Origin: Acidiferrobacterales bacterium
Lineage (GTDB): Bacteria; Pseudomonadota; Gammaproteobacteria; Acidiferrobacterales; JAJDNE01
Reading direction: 5' to 3'
NCBI GenBank assembly: GCA_022340825.1
Contig: JAJDNE010000022.1
Span: forward strand, 1 to 50,886
Length of the DNA stretch: 50,886 nucleotides
Shown in pieces: positions 30,636-40,568 of this stretch. Made by a program: the position numbers and the translations under genes. Within the stretch, counting starts at the first letter, position 1; each line of letters starts with the position of its first letter. The notes beneath the pieces are model-generated. The model was given only the letters and a program-made list of their open reading frames with translations, did not search any database and was not told where the DNA came from.

Positions 30636-31280
30636 ATGTCGAAGTTGTTCGACATCTACCAGGTTTTATTCAGGCGTTACGGCAAGCAGAATTGGTGGCC
30701 GGCTGACAGCGCGTTCGAGATCATGGTGGGTGCGGTACTCACCCAGAACACCTCGTGGATCAATGTCGAAAAAGCGATTGATAACCTGAAGCAGGCCGAT
30801 GCCCTCTCGGCGGAGGCAATCGTCAACGCATCAGCGAAACGTTTGGCGGACTTACTCAGGCCATCGGGGTATTTCAACGTGAAGGCCAGACGTCTTCAGG
30901 CATACTGCCAATGGTTGCTAGCCGAGGGTGGCGAGGCCGAACTGGCCCGGCGTGATACCGACACCCTGCGTCGGCAACTGCTGAATGTGCATGGTATCGG
31001 CCCCGAGACTGCTGACGACATACTGCTTTATGCGTTTGGCCGGCCGGTGTTTGTCATCGACGCCTATACTCGCCGGTTGTTCTCTCGCCTCGGAGTGATT
31101 GACGGTAGTGAACCTTATGAAACGTTGCGCGGACTATTTGAAAATACACTGGCGAGTGACCCGCAGTTATTCAACGAGTATCACGCCCTGATCGTCATCC
31201 ATGCCAAGGATTGCTGTCGGCCAAAGCCACGGTGCGAACAGTGCTGCCTGGCAGGGCAGTGCGCATCAGCCAGTCACTGA
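30636..31280 (+). CDS. Endonuclease III-like DNA glycosylase (MagIII-type)
   Basis: Base-excision repair glycosylase of 214 residues with a helix-hairpin-helix and an iron-sulfur site. Visible are AVLTQNTSWINVEKAI, the hairpin LNVHGIGPETADDILLYAFG, the catalytic Asp142 in FVIDAYTRR, and Cys193, 200, 203 and 209 in the C-x6-C-x2-C-x5-C pattern of the 4Fe-4S cluster. The lysine that gives endonuclease III its lyase activity is replaced by Glu124, so this should be a monofunctional glycosylase. The same change is known in Helicobacter MagIII, a 3-methyladenine glycosylase. The true substrate is not shown. The ATG is 4 nt after the rluB stop. It converges with and overlaps the sugar dehydrogenase gene by 7 bp. 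Confidence 0.85.
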   Translation: MSKLFDIYQVLFRRYGKQNWWPADSAFEIMVGAVLTQNTSWINVEKAIDNLKQADALSAEAIVNASAKRLADLLRPSGYFNVKARRLQAYCQWLLAEGGEAELARRDTDTLRRQLLNVHGIGPETADDILLYAFGRPVFVIDAYTRRLFSRLGVIDGSEPYETLRGLFENTLASDPQLFNEYHALIVIHAKDCCRPKPRCEQCCLAGQCASASH

Positions 31281-32452
31281 GTCGCCGGAACGATCTTCAA
31301 TACACGCCCGGCGCGGTGATCCAGTAAATACAGTTCATGTTGCTCGTCTTCACCAAAGCTGCTGATAGCCAGTTTATCGCCGATGTACAGCTTTTTCGTG
31401 GCGATGACACGCGTACCGTCGTATCGAAGTGCGCGAATAATCGGTGCTACATAATCTGTATAGAGGTAGGCACCACATAGCCCGGCAATCTGGTGACCGC
31501 GATAGACAAAGCCACCGGTAATGGAGAAACCGTCGGGATGCCGATAGGTTGCAATGGGTAGTTCGTAGCCGGATGGGTTGCAGTGCCGATTGACATCCGG
31601 CGTGCAAATGTCGCCCTCCATTACGCGCCAGCCATAATTGTGAGCGCGCCGGATAATGTCGACTTCTTCTACCTCATCCTGACCGACATCGGCGGCATAC
31701 AATAGACCGGTACCGGTGTCGAAGGAAAACCGCCAGGGGTTGCGCAGGCCCATGGCCCAGATCTCGGCACGGTAACCCGGCTTGCCAACAAAGGGATTAT
31801 CCTTCGGGATGCCATAGGCCAGCGGCGGCGCGGGATGATCGACATCAATGCGCAACAAGGCGCCAAGCAAGGTCGCGGGATTCTGACCATTGTTTTTTGG
31901 ATCGTTGGCGCTGCCGCCATCACCCATACCTATATATAGGTATCCATCAGGCCCAAAGGCGATCTGCCCGCCATTGTGATTGCGGTAGGGCTGGTCAATC
32001 GTGAGCAGTATCATCTCGCTCGCGGGATCCAGGTGGTTGTGATGGTCGCGTTGAAAGCGCGCGATGACTGTATGCAGCCCGCCCTCATCGGATGTGTAGT
32101 TGACGTAGGCGAATCCGTTTTTGCTGTAGTTGGGGTGAAAGGCAATGCTCAACAGGCCACGTTCGCCGCCGGCGACGACACGCCCACGAATATCGAGAAA
32201 CGGTTCGTTAGCAATGACATGCTTGTTGTTGATAGTGCGAACCACGCCCTGTTGTTCGACCACGAACAGGCGACCACTACCGTCACCAGCATGAGTCGCG
32301 TGCACCGGTTCCCTGAGACCTGAAACGACTTCCTTTAACTCGATTCGGGCAAACTGCCTGCTTTCGCTGCGGCACGGACTGCTCGATTGCGCATAGGCGA
32401 GCGGTACTATCAGACTGAACAGGGCAAACCATGTCAATCTGTCGCTAGTCAA
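31274..32452 (-). CDS. Exported PQQ-dependent sugar dehydrogenase (soluble GDH/YliI-like)
   Basis: Six-bladed propeller of the glucose/sorbosone dehydrogenase family, 392 residues, expected in the periplasm. The signal peptide is WFALFSLIVPLAYAQ. Family stretches: GLREPVHATHAGDGSGRLFV, GERGLLSIAFHPNYSKNG, the Ca/PQQ region NHNGGQIAFGPDGYLYIGMG, EIWAMGLRNPWRFSFD, ADVGQDEVEEVDII and NYGWRVMEGD. The start is a TTG (32452) with AGGAG 8 nt upstream; it overlaps the galT-like stop by 8 bp, so the two genes form an operon. PQQ dependence and substrate are inferred from family; no pqq biosynthesis genes are in the window. Some relatives are binding proteins rather than enzymes. Confidence 0.85.
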   Translation of the reverse strand: MTSDRLTWFALFSLIVPLAYAQSSSPCRSESRQFARIELKEVVSGLREPVHATHAGDGSGRLFVVEQQGVVRTINNKHVIANEPFLDIRGRVVAGGERGLLSIAFHPNYSKNGFAYVNYTSDEGGLHTVIARFQRDHHNHLDPASEMILLTIDQPYRNHNGGQIAFGPDGYLYIGMGDGGSANDPKNNGQNPATLLGALLRIDVDHPAPPLAYGIPKDNPFVGKPGYRAEIWAMGLRNPWRFSFDTGTGLLYAADVGQDEVEEVDIIRRAHNYGWRVMEGDICTPDVNRHCNPSGYELPIATYRHPDGFSITGGFVYRGHQIAGLCGAYLYTDYVAPIIRALRYDGTRVIATKKLYIGDKLAISSFGEDEQHELYLLDHRAGRVLKIVPATQ

Positions 32453-33527
32453 TTTTTATACTCCTGAGTTTATCGGCCGCTTCTTCCGGCGAGATAGTGT
32501 TGACGAACAGGCCCGAGCCGAGCTCGAAGCCGGTGGGAATGCTGGTACGCGGACAAATCTCCAGGTGCCAGTGATAGCTGCTGCTGTAGTCGGGGCTGCT
32601 CGGGTCATGCGGCACTGTGTGCAGGAAAAAATTGTATTGCGCACCACCGAGCACTGCTTCAAGACGCGCCATGGTACGTCGCATCACGTGCGCCAGGTCG
32701 GCCATTCGTTCCTCGCTGGTGCGCATGAAGTCTGCCGCGTGTTGCAGCGGCAGGATGTGCACTTCCCACTCGTAGCGACTGGCAAACGGTTTGATTGCCA
32801 CAAAGTGTTCGCTCTTTTCGATGATGTACTGGCCGACACCGATCTTGCGTCGGATCTCGCCGGAGGTGCGATCGTATATCGTTGCTTCGAATGTCAGTGC
32901 CTCGTCGATCAATGAGCAGAAAATGCACTGACGGTGTTTCTGGTAATAGGCATGGCTATTTAGTACCTCGGTCATCACGTTCTCGGGGATCACCGGCGTC
33001 GCAATGATCTGGCTATGGGTATGTGGAATACTGGCGCCGGCAGCCGGGCCGAAATTCTTGAACACCAGTACATACCGCAGGCGCTCATCCGATCGATAAA
33101 GTTGCTCCATGCGTTCGCGATAGGCACTGAACACCTGGGCGATGTGCGCCTCCGACATTTCGTGAAAGGCGATGCCATGCTGGCTGTGATCAATGATCAC
33201 CTCGTGGCGACCGTAGCCGTCAATCGTCTGCTGCAGGCCAAAGGAAAAACCGGTGTCCATGCGGTCATCACCCAACACCGGATACAGATTCTCAACAATA
33301 CGCACCTGCCAGTCCCCGTCTGCCGGGAAGTGGGCAATCTCCGGCGGCGTCATGTGCTCGTTACCGGTACAGAACGGGCAGGTGTCGACATGGGCGCGCG
33401 TGTCCCGCGGGGCAGGTTCCTCGGCCTTCTTCGGTCGCATGCCACGGGCGGTAGCCACCAGCACCGACTCGCTCGGGACTATCGGATTAATACGGATTTC
33501 GCGTGTACTCTGGGTTTTTTCTGTCAT
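32445..33527 (-). CDS. GalT-family nucleotidyltransferase (galactose-1-phosphate uridylyltransferase-like)
   Basis: 360-residue HIT-superfamily transferase that should swap a nucleoside phosphate between a sugar phosphate and a nucleotide sugar. It has a zinc-site CPFC near the N-terminus (CPFCTGNEHMTPPEI), the active-site region FKNFGPAAGASIPHTHSQII with His169 and His171, a second CIFC site, and the C-terminal half YEWEVHILPLQHAADF with HWHLEICPR. The triad is H-T-H rather than the H-P-H of classical GalT, so UDP-glucose/galactose specificity is uncertain. ADP-glucose phosphorylase or similar is possible. I set the start at the ATG 33527 (MTEKTQSTREIRINPIV) with AGGA upstream; the frame continues open upstream only as an antisense shadow of dapA. 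Confidence 0.85.
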   Translation of the reverse strand: MTEKTQSTREIRINPIVPSESVLVATARGMRPKKAEEPAPRDTRAHVDTCPFCTGNEHMTPPEIAHFPADGDWQVRIVENLYPVLGDDRMDTGFSFGLQQTIDGYGRHEVIIDHSQHGIAFHEMSEAHIAQVFSAYRERMEQLYRSDERLRYVLVFKNFGPAAGASIPHTHSQIIATPVIPENVMTEVLNSHAYYQKHRQCIFCSLIDEALTFEATIYDRTSGEIRRKIGVGQYIIEKSEHFVAIKPFASRYEWEVHILPLQHAADFMRTSEERMADLAHVMRRTMARLEAVLGGAQYNFFLHTVPHDPSSPDYSSSYHWHLEICPRTSIPTGFELGSGLFVNTISPEEAADKLRSIKID

Positions 33528-33603
33528 AGCTGTTTGGTTCCTGGAGGGTGCCAGACCCTGCGCATCACTGTTGTGGTACTCACTGGCAGTTTGGGGCCAC
33601 AGC

Positions 33604-33632
33604 TTGTCAGGAGTCAACGGGCCAAGTACCAT
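33604..33632 (+). promoter_or_regulatory. Candidate sigma-70 promoter for dapA-bamC
   Basis: TTGTCA (33604-33609), 17-nt spacer, TACCAT (33627-33632), in the 141-nt gap between the divergent galT-like and dapA genes. The -35 matches five of six bases and the -10 four of six. It would give a leader of about 30 nt. Found by eye only. Confidence 0.4.
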
Positions 33633-33668
33633 CCGGTGCTTCATTTCCCGCGTTCGGATCTTTTTGCA

Positions 33669-34547
33669 ATGTTTCACGGAAGTATGGTTGCTCTGGTCAC
33701 GCCGATGCACAGCGATGGCGCCATCGACGTGCCGGCACTCAAGCGCCTGATAGATTTTCATGTTGAAAACGGGACCGACGCCATTGTTGCCGTGGGCACC
33801 ACCGGTGAGTCGGCGACCCTCGACATGGACGAACATTGCACCAGCCTGGAGCTGGTGGTACAGCACGCCGACGGCCGCATTCCTATTATCGGCGGTACCG
33901 GCGCCAATTCCACCACCGAGGCGATCGAGTTGACCCGCTGCGCCCAACAGGCCGGAGTCGACGCCTGCCTGCTGGTGACACCATATTATAATAAGCCGAC
34001 GCAGGAAGGCCTGTATCAGCACCACAAGGCGGTGGCCGATGCCGTCGCGGTACCGCAGATACTCTACAATGTCCCCGGGCGTACCGCTGTTGATATGCAG
34101 GCCGATACTGTCAATCGCCTGGCCGACATCTCCAATATCGTTGGCATCAAGGACGCCACTGGTGACATGGCGCGCGGTCGCGAGCTGATCGATCGATGTG
34201 GCGACAGGATTGATATCTATTCCGGCGACGATGCCACCGCGGTGGATCTGATCCTGATGGGTGGCAAGGGTGATATTTCTGTCACGGCTAATATTGCCCC
34301 GAAGCTCATGCACGAAATGTGTGCTGCGGCACTGGCAGGTGACGAAACCACGGCACGCAAGATCAACGAGACCCTGATGCCGTTGCATAGAAATCTGTTC
34401 CTCGAATCCAATCCGATTCCAGTCAAGTGGGCGGTAGAGCAGATGGGGCTGATTGAAGCAGGCATTCGTTTACCGCTGACGCCATTTTCGGAACAGCATC
34501 ATGAAACCTTGCGCGAGGCAATGCGCAGTGCCGGGATACTGAACTAG
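33669..34547 (+). CDS. dapA: 4-hydroxy-tetrahydrodipicolinate synthase
   Basis: Condenses pyruvate with aspartate semialdehyde, the first step of the lysine/diaminopimelate branch that feeds peptidoglycan. It has 292 residues, the same as E. coli. The start MFHGSMVALVTPM matches the family exactly; the long open frame upstream is the shadow of the galT-like gene. Motifs: AVGTTGESATL, YYNKPTQEGLYQHH with the active-site Tyr, YNVPGRTAVDM, and the Schiff-base Lys161 in VGIKDATGD. No good ribosome binding site is visible. bamC follows, the usual gammaproteobacterial pairing. Confidence 0.96.
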   Translation: MFHGSMVALVTPMHSDGAIDVPALKRLIDFHVENGTDAIVAVGTTGESATLDMDEHCTSLELVVQHADGRIPIIGGTGANSTTEAIELTRCAQQAGVDACLLVTPYYNKPTQEGLYQHHKAVADAVAVPQILYNVPGRTAVDMQADTVNRLADISNIVGIKDATGDMARGRELIDRCGDRIDIYSGDDATAVDLILMGGKGDISVTANIAPKLMHEMCAAALAGDETTARKINETLMPLHRNLFLESNPIPVKWAVEQMGLIEAGIRLPLTPFSEQHHETLREAMRSAGILN

Positions 34548-34563
34548 TTTGAATAGATTAAAT

Positions 34564-35649
34564 ATGAAAGTGTTGCATCCGGTTAAGTTTGCCCTGGTGT
34601 TGCTGATTGTGTCGTCGATTACTGCATGCAGTTCAATGACCAGTGGCAGAAAGGTCGACTACAAGTCGGCCGCGTCCCGCGATACGCTGGAGATCCCGCC
34701 TGACCTGACCCGGCTGCCTTCCGGGCAACTGGGCACCGGTGTGACAACCTACTCCGGTTATGCCGCCGAGCAGAACGTGACCCACACCCGCAGCGCCGAC
34801 GTGCTTCCTACCTTCAGTAAGGTAAAGCTAGAGCGCGACGGTAACGAGCGCTGGCTGGTAGTTTCCGAAAAAGCAGATACCCTCTGGCCGCAGCTACGCG
34901 AATTCATTTTCGGTGTGGGTCTGAGCATTGCACGTGAAAATCGTGCCACTGGCATGATCGAGACAAATTGGGCCGAGAACCGTGCGTCGAAAGGTGGAAA
35001 GTTAGGCACCTTGTTCGGCTGGTTCCGGGACACCAGTGTACGTGATCGCTATCGGATCCGTGTAGAGGAAGGTACTCAGCGCGGCACTACCCGTGTCTAT
35101 CTTTCGCATCTGGGTCTGATCGAGGTCGTGGCGTCTGGTGGTCAGCAGGACATTGTGCAAACTGTCTGGCAGCCGCGCGACCCGGATCCAGAACTCGAGG
35201 CCGAAATGTTGCGCCTGCTGATGGTTTTCCTGGGTGTCGAGGATGCAAAGGCCCGCAGCATGCTGACTGCTGGCGTCGGCCGTTCACGGGCCTCGCTGGA
35301 GTTTGATGAAAACGACGTGGCGCAATTGCGCACCACCGATCCCTTCAGTTCGTCCTGGCAGCGCCTCGGCAAGGCGCTGGATCGCATGGGTGTCGAAGTG
35401 ACCAGCAAGGATCGGAACAAGGGCATCTATGCGATTGCCGTTACCCGTGATGAGGACAAGGGTAAAAAGCCAGGTTTCTTCGCACGCATGATGGGCAAGA
35501 CCGAGATTGCACCAACGCCGTATCGTCTCAAGATTGTCGCGCTCAAGCAGGGCACGGAAATCCAGTTACTCGAAGAGAAAAAAGATACGCGGGTAAGTAC
35601 GACGGCGGGCAAGATATTCATGAAAGAGCTTCACGAGGCACTACGCTAA
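34564..35649 (+). CDS. bamC: Outer-membrane assembly lipoprotein BamC
   Basis: Lipoprotein of the BAM complex that inserts beta-barrels into the outer membrane, about 361 residues. The signal peptide ends in a lipobox (SSITACSS, Cys22 counted from the ATG at 34564). The unstructured region that folds on BamD follows (DYKSAASRDTLEIPPDLTRL), then two helix-grip domains at about 90-210 and 230-360. The frame also allows a TTG start five codons upstream, directly after the dapA stop; neither start has a clear ribosome binding site. Its place after dapA is the conserved order. Confidence 0.92.
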   Translation: MKVLHPVKFALVLLIVSSITACSSMTSGRKVDYKSAASRDTLEIPPDLTRLPSGQLGTGVTTYSGYAAEQNVTHTRSADVLPTFSKVKLERDGNERWLVVSEKADTLWPQLREFIFGVGLSIARENRATGMIETNWAENRASKGGKLGTLFGWFRDTSVRDRYRIRVEEGTQRGTTRVYLSHLGLIEVVASGGQQDIVQTVWQPRDPDPELEAEMLRLLMVFLGVEDAKARSMLTAGVGRSRASLEFDENDVAQLRTTDPFSSSWQRLGKALDRMGVEVTSKDRNKGIYAIAVTRDEDKGKKPGFFARMMGKTEIAPTPYRLKIVALKQGTEIQLLEEKKDTRVSTTAGKIFMKELHEALR

Positions 35650-35698
35650 TCGCCGAACCGATGCCGCTGTCATCCATCAACCAAACTGGCGTAACCGG

Positions 35699-36466
35699 AT
35701 GCAGTTCGCATACCTAGGCAGTGGCAGTCGCGGCAACGCTGCGATCATTGAGGCAGGGCAGACCACCCTGATACTGGACTGCGGATTTACCGTCAAGGAG
35801 ACCCTGGCGCGACTGATCCGGCTTGAACGCGACGGTAGCGAGATCGACGGTATCCTGGTTACGCATGAACACAGTGATCATGTCGCCGGCGTCGGCGCAC
35901 TGGCAAGACGTCTCGGTATCCCGGTTTGGGCTACCTCCGGTACCTTTCTCGCCAGTGAGAAGCGCATGGGCAAGCTGCCGGCGATGCATATTATCGATCC
36001 CGCCCAGGCCTTCAGCATTGGTGACATCGAGGTGAGTCCATTTACGGTGCCGCATGATGCGCGTGAACCGGTGCAGTTTGTGTTTTCCGATGGCAACGTG
36101 CGTCTCGGTATACTGACCGATGTCGGGCAGTCGACGCCGCATATCGAAGCCATGTTGAGTGGCTGCGATTCGCTGGCACTGGAATGCAATCACGACCGCA
36201 AAATGCTGATGGAAGGCCCGTACCCGGCTGCACTCAAGTCCAGGGTCGCTGGCGGGCAGGGACATCTAGACAATGTCACTGCTGCCCGGTTGTTATCGCG
36301 GTTGGACGGTAGTCGACTGCAACACCTGGTGGCGGTGCACCTGAGCGAGACTAACAATACACCGGCGCTTGCGCGCCATGCCCTGTCGACCGAGGCGGGA
36401 TGTGATCCGGACTTTATCCAGGTCGCGGATCAGGAAGAGGGCCTGCCCTGGCACGCCATCGCCTGA
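35699..36466 (+). CDS. MBL-fold metallo-hydrolase (YycJ/WalJ-like)
   Basis: 255-residue metallo-beta-lactamase-fold protein. It begins MQFAYLGSGSRGNAAIIEAG, has the metal site THEHSDHVAGVG near residues 55-66, a switch to ATSGTF, and the later His/Asp positions in VPHDAREP and GILTDVGQST, plus ALECNHDRKML and HLSETNNTPALA. Proteins of this YycJ/WalJ group are thought to be 5'-3' exonucleases or hydrolases linked to DNA or cell-wall processes; the function here is not proven. It is 49 nt after bamC and 12 nt before purL, so it is probably co-transcribed. Confidence 0.88.
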   Translation: MQFAYLGSGSRGNAAIIEAGQTTLILDCGFTVKETLARLIRLERDGSEIDGILVTHEHSDHVAGVGALARRLGIPVWATSGTFLASEKRMGKLPAMHIIDPAQAFSIGDIEVSPFTVPHDAREPVQFVFSDGNVRLGILTDVGQSTPHIEAMLSGCDSLALECNHDRKMLMEGPYPAALKSRVAGGQGHLDNVTAARLLSRLDGSRLQHLVAVHLSETNNTPALARHALSTEAGCDPDFIQVADQEEGLPWHAIA

Positions 36467-36478
36467 ACTGGAGCAAGA

Positions 36479-39400
36479 GTGAGTCAAAAAAATTCCAACG
36501 GAAATGAGGATGCCAGCGTAATCGTCTGTGAGGTGATGCATCTCTACGGTTCGGCTGCGTTGTCACCATTCCGTCGATTGAAGGCATTGGCAGAGATCCA
36601 GTCGGTCGTGCCAGCTGTTACCGGCATTCACACCCAGTTTATTCACAGCACCGCTGCCACCGAGACGCTCACGACCAAAGAACAGGACGTACTCAAGCGT
36701 CTGCTTACCTACGGGCCGAAGATTGAAGACGAAACTGTCACCCGGCTCGATGCCCTGGTGATACCGCGCATTGGTACCATCTCGCCGTGGGCGACCAAGG
36801 CCACCGATATTGCTCACCATTGCGGTTTGCACAAACTGATTCGTATCGAGCGTGGTATCGGCTGGCACTTCGAAAAAGACGGTGGCGAGCTCACTGCGGA
36901 CGAGCGAAAAGCGATCCTGCCGCTGATTCATGATCGCATGACCCAAACGGTGTTGTCGGACCTGGACGGCGCCAGTGCGCTGTTCAAGGAAGCGACGCCA
37001 GCGCCGGTGAAGGTGGTGGATATCCTGCGTGGTGGCGCCGATGCATTGAGTGCGGCCAATGTCGAACTGGGCCTGGCGCTATCTCCTGACGAAATCGACT
37101 ATCTCGTCGAAAACTTCACACGCGTCGGTACCAATCCCACTGACATGGAACTGATGATGTTCGCTCAAGCGAACTCAGAGCACTGTCGTCACAAGATCTT
37201 TAATGCCGACTGGATTATCGATGGCAAGAAGCAGGACAAGTCCCTGTTCGGCATGATACGCCACACACACGAACAGAGCCCCAAGGGCACGGTACTGGCA
37301 TACGCCGACAACTCGGCAATTATCGAGGGCACCCGTGCCGGCCGTTTCTTCCCGGACCCGGACACCCGTGAATATCGTTATTACCAGGATGATCTGCATA
37401 TCCTGATGAAGGTGGAGACCCATAATCATCCGACCGCGATCTCGCCCGACCCGGGTGCCGCCACCGGTTCCGGTGGCGAGATTCGCGACGAGGGCGCCAC
37501 CGGTCGCGGCTCCAAGCCCAAGGCCGGCATTACCGGTTTTTCGGTTTCCAACCTGCGTATCCCCGGTGCCGAGCAACCGTGGGAACACGACCATGGCAAA
37601 CCCGGTCGCATCGTTAATGCGCTCGACATCATGCTCGAAGGTCCTATTGGCGGCGCCTCGTTTAACAACGAATTCGGCCGACCCAATATCGGCGGTTACT
37701 TCCGTACCTACGAGCAGGAAGTAGCAGGCGAGATTCGCGGCTATCACAAACCGATCATGCTTGCCGGTGGCTTGGGCAGCCTGCGAGCGCAACACGCGTT
37801 CAAGGAAAAGATTCCGGCCGGCGCACAAATTATTGTGCTCGGCGGCCCGGCCATGTTGATTGGGCTCGGCGGCGGCGCCGCCTCCAGCATGGCTTCCGGC
37901 ACCAGCGCCGAGGACCTCGACTTTGCCTCGGTCCAGCGTAGCAACGCCGAGATGCAGCGCCGTTGCCAGGAAGTTATAGACCAGTGCACTGCCATGGCGG
38001 AGGACAACCCGATTATTTCCATTCACGATGTCGGTGCCGGCGGACTTTCCAACGCCTTGCCAGAGCTGGTGGATGATGCCGGGCGCGGCGGCCATTTCCA
38101 GTTACGCAACGTGCCCAATGATCAGCCGAGTATGTCGCCCATGGAGATCTGGTGTAACGAGGCACAGGAGCGCTATGTGCTGGCAGTGTCGAAACAGGAC
38201 CTGCCGCGGTTCGAGCAACTTTGCGAACGTGAGCGCTGTCTCTATGCCGTGGTCGGCGAAGCGACCGAGGCACAGCACCTGCAGGTAGACGACAGCTACT
38301 TCAGGGATCACAAGGTCAGCAACCATGGCGCCAGTTCACGCAAGGACAGTCCTATCGATATGGACCTGTCCATACTGCTCGGCAAGCCTCCGAAGATGAC
38401 GCGCGACGTCAAACACCTTAAGCGCAAGCTGCCGAAATTCAAGGCCAAAGGAATCGATATCAAGGAAGCGGCAAACCGCATACTTCGGCTGCCGACGGTG
38501 GCGAACAAGTCATTCCTTATCACCATCGGTGATCGCAGCGTTACCGGTATGGTCTGTCGTGATCAAATGGTTGGCCCGTGGCAGATTCCGGTAGCCGATG
38601 TTGCCGTCACCGCAACCACCTACGAAGGCTATACCGGTGAAGCCATGTCGATGGGTGAGCGTACGCCATTGGCGCTGGTCAATCCCGCCGCCAGTGGCCG
38701 CATGGCCATCGGCGAGGCCCTGACCAATCTCGCCGCTGCTCGTATCGAAAAATTGCCGGATGTAAAACTCTCCGCGAACTGGATGGCGCCGGCAGGTCAC
38801 CCGGGTGAAGACGCGGCATTGTTTGATACGGTCAAGGCCGTGGCCATGGAGTTGTGCCCGGCGCTGGGCATTTCTATCCCGGTGGGCAAGGATTCGATGT
38901 CGATGAAGACCGTGTGGAAAGACGAAGACGGCGAAGACAAGGCGGTGACCGCGCCATTGTCGCTGATCGTATCCGCATTCGCACCGGTAAAAGATATTCG
39001 CGAGACCCTGACCCCGCAATTGCGTACCGACAAAGGTGAGACCGATTTGCTGTTGCTCGATCTTGGCAAGGGCCGCAATCGCCTCGGCGGCAGTGCACTG
39101 GCACAGGTCTATGAATCGATCGGTAACGACGTCCCCGATGTCGATGATCCACGTGTCCTGCGCCTGTTCTTCCATGTAATTCAGGCGCTGAACCAGCTGA
39201 ACTTTGTTATTGCCTATCACGATCGTTCCGATGGTGGCCTGTTCGCAACCCTGTGTGAAATGGCCTTCGCCGGCAAGGTCGGGGTGGAAGTGGATATCAG
39301 TAAACTCGGGCGTGATACGGCCGCAACGCTGTTCAATGAAGAACTGGGCGCAGTACTTCAGGTGCCGCGTGATCGTCGCGAGGGTATCCTCGGCGCATTG

Positions 39401-40459
39401 AGAAAGGCCGGCCTCTCGCGCTACAGCCATGTCATTGGCCACCTCACGACTGATGACTGTGTGACGGTGCGTTACAAGGGCAAGGATATCTTCCGTGACT
39501 CACGTATGAATCTGCAGCGGGCCTGGTCTGAAACGACGTACCAGATGCAGTCACTACGCGACAATCCGCTCTGTGCACAGCAGGAATTCGATCGCATCCT
39601 TGATAGTGAAGACCCGGGCCTAAGCTGTAGCGTTACGTTTGATCCGGCAGACGACATTGCCGCACCGTTCTTCGCCGCCGGCAGTCGTCCGAAGATGGCA
39701 ATCCTGCGAGAGCAGGGGGTCAACGGCCAGATGGAAATGGCGGCGGCATTCGATCGTGCCGGGTTTACTGCCGTCGATGTCACCATGAGCGACATTATCG
39801 AGGGTCGCGTCTCGCTAAAGGATTTTCAGGGCGCAGTTGCCTGCGGCGGCTTTTCATATGGCGACGTGCTCGGTGCTGGCGAGGGCTGGGCCAAGTCGAT
39901 ACTGTTCAACAGTAGGGCGCGCGACGAGTTTTCGGCCTTCTTCGAGCGCAAGGATTCCTTTGCCCTGGGCGTCTGCAATGGCTGCCAGATGATGTCGAAT
40001 CTTCATGATATAATCCCCGGCGCCGAAATGTGGCCACATTTTGTGCGTAACACCTCGGAGCAGTTTGAGGCTCGGGTGACCATGGTGCAGGTGCCGGAAA
40101 ATCCGTCGATATTCATGGGCGGTATGAACGGCTCACACCTGCCGGTGGTGGTGGCTCATGGGGAAGGCCGCGCGGAGTTCCGCGATCCCGGACACCTGGC
40201 GCAGTCAATCATGAACAAGCAGATAGCGCTGTGCTTCGAAGATGCACAGGGCAACCCGACCGATGTCTACCCGCAGAATCCCAACGGTTCGCCGCATGGT
40301 ATTACCGGGCTCACGACAACGGACGGTCGTTTTACCATTATGATGCCGCACCCGGAGCGTATCTTCCGTACGGTGACCAACTCCTGGCACCCGGACGAGT
40401 GGGGTGAAGACAGCCCCTGGATGCGCATGTTTCGCAATGCGAGAGTCTGGTTGGGGTAG
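36479..40459 (+). CDS. purL: Phosphoribosylformylglycinamidine synthase PurL
   Basis: Fourth step of purine synthesis: converts FGAR to FGAM with glutamine and ATP. It is the large single-chain form of 1326 residues. It has a PurS-like N-terminal domain, then paired AIR-synthase-like ATP domains from about 220 to 1010 ([54 protein letters not shown]), and a C-terminal glutamine amidotransferase with Cys1166 in GVCNGCQMM and the His/Glu site MPHPERIFR. The start is a GTG with GGAG 5 nt upstream; it gives an N-terminus about 15 residues longer than the E. coli enzyme. No purine riboswitch or PurR-like site was recognised. Confidence 0.97.
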   Translation: MSQKNSNGNEDASVIVCEVMHLYGSAALSPFRRLKALAEIQSVVPAVTGIHTQFIHSTAATETLTTKEQDVLKRLLTYGPKIEDETVTRLDALVIPRIGTISPWATKATDIAHHCGLHKLIRIERGIGWHFEKDGGELTADERKAILPLIHDRMTQTVLSDLDGASALFKEATPAPVKVVDILRGGADALSAANVELGLALSPDEIDYLVENFTRVGTNPTDMELMMFAQANSEHCRHKIFNADWIIDGKKQDKSLFGMIRHTHEQSPKGTVLAYADNSAIIEGTRAGRFFPDPDTREYRYYQDDLHILMKVETHNHPTAISPDPGAATGSGGEIRDEGATGRGSKPKAGITGFSVSNLRIPGAEQPWEHDHGKPGRIVNALDIMLEGPIGGASFNNEFGRPNIGGYFRTYEQEVAGEIRGYHKPIMLAGGLGSLRAQHAFKEKIPAGAQIIVLGGPAMLIGLGGGAASSMASGTSAEDLDFASVQRSNAEMQRRCQEVIDQCTAMAEDNPIISIHDVGAGGLSNALPELVDDAGRGGHFQLRNVPNDQPSMSPMEIWCNEAQERYVLAVSKQDLPRFEQLCERERCLYAVVGEATEAQHLQVDDSYFRDHKVSNHGASSRKDSPIDMDLSILLGKPPKMTRDVKHLKRKLPKFKAKGIDIKEAANRILRLPTVANKSFLITIGDRSVTGMVCRDQMVGPWQIPVADVAVTATTYEGYTGEAMSMGERTPLALVNPAASGRMAIGEALTNLAAARIEKLPDVKLSANWMAPAGHPGEDAALFDTVKAVAMELCPALGISIPVGKDSMSMKTVWKDEDGEDKAVTAPLSLIVSAFAPVKDIRETLTPQLRTDKGETDLLLLDLGKGRNRLGGSALAQVYESIGNDVPDVDDPRVLRLFFHVIQALNQLNFVIAYHDRSDGGLFATLCEMAFAGKVGVEVDISKLGRDTAATLFNEELGAVLQVPRDRREGILGALRKAGLSRYSHVIGHLTTDDCVTVRYKGKDIFRDSRMNLQRAWSETTYQMQSLRDNPLCAQQEFDRILDSEDPGLSCSVTFDPADDIAAPFFAAGSRPKMAILREQGVNGQMEMAAAFDRAGFTAVDVTMSDIIEGRVSLKDFQGAVACGGFSYGDVLGAGEGWAKSILFNSRARDEFSAFFERKDSFALGVCNGCQMMSNLHDIIPGAEMWPHFVRNTSEQFEARVTMVQVPENPSIFMGGMNGSHLPVVVAHGEGRAEFRDPGHLAQSIMNKQIALCFEDAQGNPTDVYPQNPNGSPHGITGLTTTDGRFTIMMPHPERIFRTVTNSWHPDEWGEDSPWMRMFRNARVWLG

Positions 40460-40523
40460 CTACCAGGCCGGCTTTTTCAAAGCCACAAGCTGCTGTTTGT
40501 TACAACATGTTTGATTGATCAGT

Positions 40524-40556
40524 GCCGCGAATTGTTGCGGCTTGTTTTACTTTTTT
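40524..40556 (+). terminator. Possible terminator or leader hairpin between purL and sulP
   Basis: GCCGC (40524-40528) pairs with GCGGC (40537-40541) over an 8-nt loop, followed by the T-rich run TTGTTTTACTTTTTT. A second small stem GGCTTT/AAAGCC lies at 40470-40484. The T-run ends only 12 nt before the SulP start, so it could end the purL message or act as an attenuator for sulP. The stem is short. Confidence 0.4.
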
Positions 40557-40568
40557 CTGGAAACCCAA

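Noticed and set aside
33015-34388. Long mutually antisense open frames: the galT-like frame stays open into dapA, and the dapA frame stays open back into galT.
   Set aside because: The extensions translate to no recognisable protein and lie opposite well-defined genes; both real starts are fixed by family N-termini. They are codon-bias shadows.
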